Under the pieces are notes generated by a model, which was not told the DNA's origin, did not search any database, and worked only from the letters and a program-made list of their open reading frames with translations. The translations under genes and the position numbers were made by a program. From the NCBI RefSeq assembly GCF_049943955.1, contig NZ_JBNFTW010000012.1, positions 62,001 to 126,000 of the forward strand: a DNA stretch of 64,000 nucleotides. Direction: 5' to 3'. Below, in pieces: positions 62,032 through 64,000 of this stretch (within the stretch, counting starts at the first letter, position 1; each line of letters begins with the position of its first letter). The stretch comes from Desulfosporosinus sp049943955. Its GTDB lineage: Bacteria > Bacillota > Desulfitobacteriia > Desulfitobacteriales > Desulfitobacteriaceae.

Positions 62032-62328
62032 ATGGCTGTTGTTGCGGTAAGTATTGTGCCCTTGGGATCAGGAACAAGTGTAAGCAAGTTTGTAGTTGAA
62101 GCTGAGAAAGTGTTTGCTTCTAAGAAGAACCTCAAACGCCAGCTAGGACCAATGTTTACTACTCTGGAGGGGGATTTGAGCGAAATCATGGAAGCAATCA
62201 AAGAAGCTCAAGAAGCTGTGTTTTCTGCCGGAGCATTAAGAGTTTCAACGACGATCAAAATTGATGAACGAAGAGATAAAACTTTATCAATGGAAGGAAA
62301 AATTCAAGCTATTGAACAACAGATATAG
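62032..62328 (+). CDS. MTH1187/YkoF-family thiamine-binding protein
   Basis: 98 residues, ferredoxin-like fold pattern with N-terminal VVAVSIVPLGSGTSVSKFV and MFTTLEGDLSEIMEAI, the family signature. Members bind thiamine or related pyrimidines. AGGAAGAG lies before the ATG. It has its own promoter and terminator. No TPP riboswitch or thiamine genes are adjacent. Confidence 0.85.
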   Translation: MAVVAVSIVPLGSGTSVSKFVVEAEKVFASKKNLKRQLGPMFTTLEGDLSEIMEAIKEAQEAVFSAGALRVSTTIKIDERRDKTLSMEGKIQAIEQQI

Positions 62329-62401
62329 AAATCATGTCATTATTTTGCCCTTTTCTAAGAAGGTCAGGAATGTATAAGACTTAATAGAAAAAATGGCCCT
62401 A

Positions 62402-62455
62402 CAAAAATAGACAGTTAACGTGGCATTTGCCTGCCACGCTAACTGTCTATTTTTG
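62402..62455. terminator. 24-bp-stem terminator-type hairpin
   Basis: CAAAAATAGACAGTTAACGT... pairs with its complement over 24 bp (one A-C mismatch), loop TTTGCC, A and T tracts at the base. It is longer than needed for termination. Confidence 0.8.
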
Positions 62456-62577
62456 TTAGGTCGTCTAGTCGTTTAACGATATAATTTGTCTACATTTGGT
62501 AATAATCTAAGACAATGAACATTGCATAAATAAAGCTGCCCAGAAACATACTATCCTGAAAAATACGGGGGTGCACA

Positions 62578-63048
62578 ATGCTGTCAACATTTTTCTATCC
62601 ATGTTATATAGTTGCAGCTTTTATAGTCGTACTTTTAACGATCCCTCAAAGGGATTTAAAGCACTATTTTATTTATGGTTTCCTTTTTGGAGGGCTAGGT
62701 GACATCGTTGTTGTTGGCTTATTCCAAAATATACTGCATATTATATGGTTCAAAAATGCTGGTGTTTATAATGCTTTGGGAGAAAATTTACTTTCCCCTC
62801 TCAGCTGGATCTTAACAGTCATGATCTTTCTGCGTTTTTTACCTTTAAGGAAGGTATTTCAATATGCTTATCTTATAGGTTTTGCAGCATTTAGTGTTGG
62901 ATATGGTTATTTAGTCCACAATGCGGGCTTATTTGATTTTCAGTCCTGGTATTATCCGTTTTTCTCCTATATGACGTTTTTGTTTTGGTGGTCAACGATT
63001 ACTTGGGCCTTTATTAAAACAAGCCCGCTCATAAAGAACCCTGCCTAA
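62578..63048 (+). CDS. Multi-TM membrane protein of unknown function
   Basis: 156 residues, about five TM helices with short loops and many aromatics; similar in style to CBO0543-type membrane proteins of spore-formers, but I cannot assign a family with confidence. The ATG is preceded by GGGGGTG. Isolated gene. Confidence 0.6.
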   Translation: MLSTFFYPCYIVAAFIVVLLTIPQRDLKHYFIYGFLFGGLGDIVVVGLFQNILHIIWFKNAGVYNALGENLLSPLSWILTVMIFLRFLPLRKVFQYAYLIGFAAFSVGYGYLVHNAGLFDFQSWYYPFFSYMTFLFWWSTITWAFIKTSPLIKNPA

Positions 63049-63299
63049 TAGTAGTAGATTTTTCGCGTGTTTAGAATATTTCCAATATACCGTTTTAAAC
63101 TCGCTCAGCCGTTGAATCTTCCATAAACTTTGTGAGCAAATTATTACTGAATGAATAATTTAAAATACAATTAATATTTTTTTAAAGCAGGTAATTCTGA
63201 ATTATTAGCGAACTCTAATTATTAGGAACATTATTGAAAAGAAAATGACATGAGATGTTGTAAGGTGCCCATACATAGTCACAAAAAGGAGAGAGGATA

Positions 63300-63530
63300 A
63301 TGAGCGGAAGGTGTTATACATTTCATAATGAAAATAAAAAATTCAATGGTAACGTCAATACCGCCGTAAGAGGAACAACTGCTGCTGTCATCTATTTAAG
63401 AACATCGAACAACTATACTGCCAAAGAAGACCAAGATGATCGGAAAAAGGCAATAATTTCGGTGAGTATAATATGTACTTTCTTATTCTTCTTGACTACT
63501 CTGGTTATGATTTCAAATATAAACTATTAA
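63300..63530 (+). CDS. Small single-TM protein of unknown function
   Basis: 76 residues: a polar N-terminal half (MSGRCYTFHNENKKF) and one C-terminal TM helix (about 50-72), so probably a tail-anchored or type II membrane protein. AAAGGAGAGAGG lies before the ATG. A 20-bp-stem terminator follows after 10 bases. No homologue recognised. Confidence 0.6.
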   Translation: MSGRCYTFHNENKKFNGNVNTAVRGTTAAVIYLRTSNNYTAKEDQDDRKKAIISVSIICTFLFFLTTLVMISNINY

Positions 63531-63540
63531 ACGTAAATAC

Positions 63541-63587
63541 GAAGATTGTTAGAAGCCGCTCTCAGAAAGCGGCTTCTAACAATCTTC
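63541..63587. terminator. 20-bp perfect hairpin terminator
   Basis: GAAGATTGTTAGAAGCCGCT pairs perfectly with its complement, loop CTCAGAA, between convergent genes. Confidence 0.75.
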
Positions 63588-63660
63588 CATATTAATCATG
63601 CATTTGAATTAGGGACCAAGTTGCTAAGAGAAGGAATATTATAATCTGGCGATTTTTCGT

Positions 63661-64000
63661 TTACTGCAAGTTGATTATTGATAAGATGTCCTCTGGTGAA
63701 TAAGCGATATAATCCGGCTGTTCACCTTGTAACATCTCCAGTAAATCATATCCCCAGTTTGCCCAGATAATCTTAATACCCAACTTTTTACAGGCAATCA
63801 CATCTCTTATTTCATCTCCGACATAGATCACTTCAGATGATTCTAACATTTTGGAGATTAATAATTTCTTAATCACCTTGTCCTTACCTAAGATATTATG
63901 GGAATTAATAATAGTTTCGAAAACATTAATTTGCTTTTCACCCAAATAATCTCGTATGTTACTCTCGGAGTTTGAAGAAACTATCGCTAATTCATATCCC
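63661..64000 (-). CDS. HAD-superfamily hydrolase, N-terminus outside window
   Basis: The frame is open to the right edge; at least 113 residues are visible. Visible motifs: GYELAIVSSNSE (motif II, Ser), KVIKKLL (motif III Lys) and VGDEIRDVIACKKLG (motif IV). This fits phosphoglycolate-phosphatase-like HAD enzymes. The nucleophile motif (DxD) lies beyond the window. An internal TTG at 63945 is not the true start. Confidence 0.85.
   Translation of the reverse strand, partial: GYELAIVSSNSESNIRDYLGEKQINVFETIINSHNILGKDKVIKKLLISKMLESSEVIYVGDEIRDVIACKKLGIKIIWANWGYDLLEMLQGEQPDYIAYSPEDILSIINLQ

Overview
The window looks like chromosome from an anaerobic, spore-forming, low-GC Gram-positive bacterium. 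The best guess is the Peptococcaceae/Desulfitobacteriaceae (Desulfosporosinus- or Desulfitobacterium-like). This is inferred from gene content, not from a marker gene. Supporting features are SD-driven starts, a Spo0E-like protein, tiny Gly-rich YjcZ-like membrane peptides, a sigma-54 activator, an exported [FeFe] hydrogenase, several ferredoxin-type proteins, UbiD and 4-hydroxybutyryl-CoA dehydratase-like enzymes, and purine catabolism.

Layout. 0-5 kb: end of a Gln-rich protein, a double P-loop ATPase, a membrane-anchored phosphoesterase and a cell-wall-binding glutamic peptidase. 5.3-5.7 kb: three tiny Gly-rich peptides. 5.8-10.6 kb: an NtrB/NtrC-type pair, a textbook sigma-54 promoter, then a Met-rich FixH-like protein and a NosR/CcoG-like polyferredoxin. 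10.8-14.3 kb: stress genes (HD protein, ferritin-like, HPP protein, universal stress protein, Spo0E-like, hemerythrin) with two CRP/FNR-type palindromes. 14.7-17 kb: aconitase-family hydratase. 17-20 kb: DUF169, TauE/SafE and a small membrane protein. 20.0-20.3 kb: a second copy of the tiny-peptide pair. 20.5-26.8 kb: amino acid permease, a polyferredoxin and an exported hydrogenase operon. 27-33.6 kb: ferredoxin-type aldo/keto reductase with a MerR-type promoter, MFS exporter with paired operators, adenine deaminase and an AbfD-like flavoprotein. 33.8-34.3 kb: five tRNA genes (Gln-His-Glu-Lys-Ser in transcription order) with promoter and terminators. 34.5-41.2 kb: YidC paralogue, UbiD decarboxylase, MBL hydrolase, a 46-aa ORF behind a five-unit 11-bp repeat operator, nitroreductase, universal stress protein and tyrosine recombinase. 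41.7-47.3 kb: complete Dpp/Opp-type ABC operon. 47.4-57.9 kb: allantoin/purine catabolism island (PucR, NCS1 permease, two allantoinase-family genes, allantoate amidohydrolase, ureidoglycine aminohydrolase, cupin and an XRE-FadR-like regulator). 58-64 kb: LysR, TatA, PBP1A, thiamine-binding protein, small membrane proteins and a HAD hydrolase cut by the window edge.

Functional links. The Tat signal on the hydrogenase fits the TatA gene in the same window. The peptide transporter sits beside the purine island. Adenine deaminase, allantoinase, AllC and AllE are parts of one route for using purines as nitrogen source, although the steps between hypoxanthine and allantoin are not here. The CRP/FNR-like sites, hemerythrin, ferritin-like, USP and HPP genes suggest a redox or nitrosative stress response.

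The most unusual non-coding signal is a family of structured interspersed elements: three copies of about 180 bp (35.5, 41.2 and 56.1 kb) and three shorter or degenerate ones (12.0, 56.75 and 59.0 kb). They end in a strong hairpin like the right end of IS200/IS605-type elements, and no transposase gene is present in the window.
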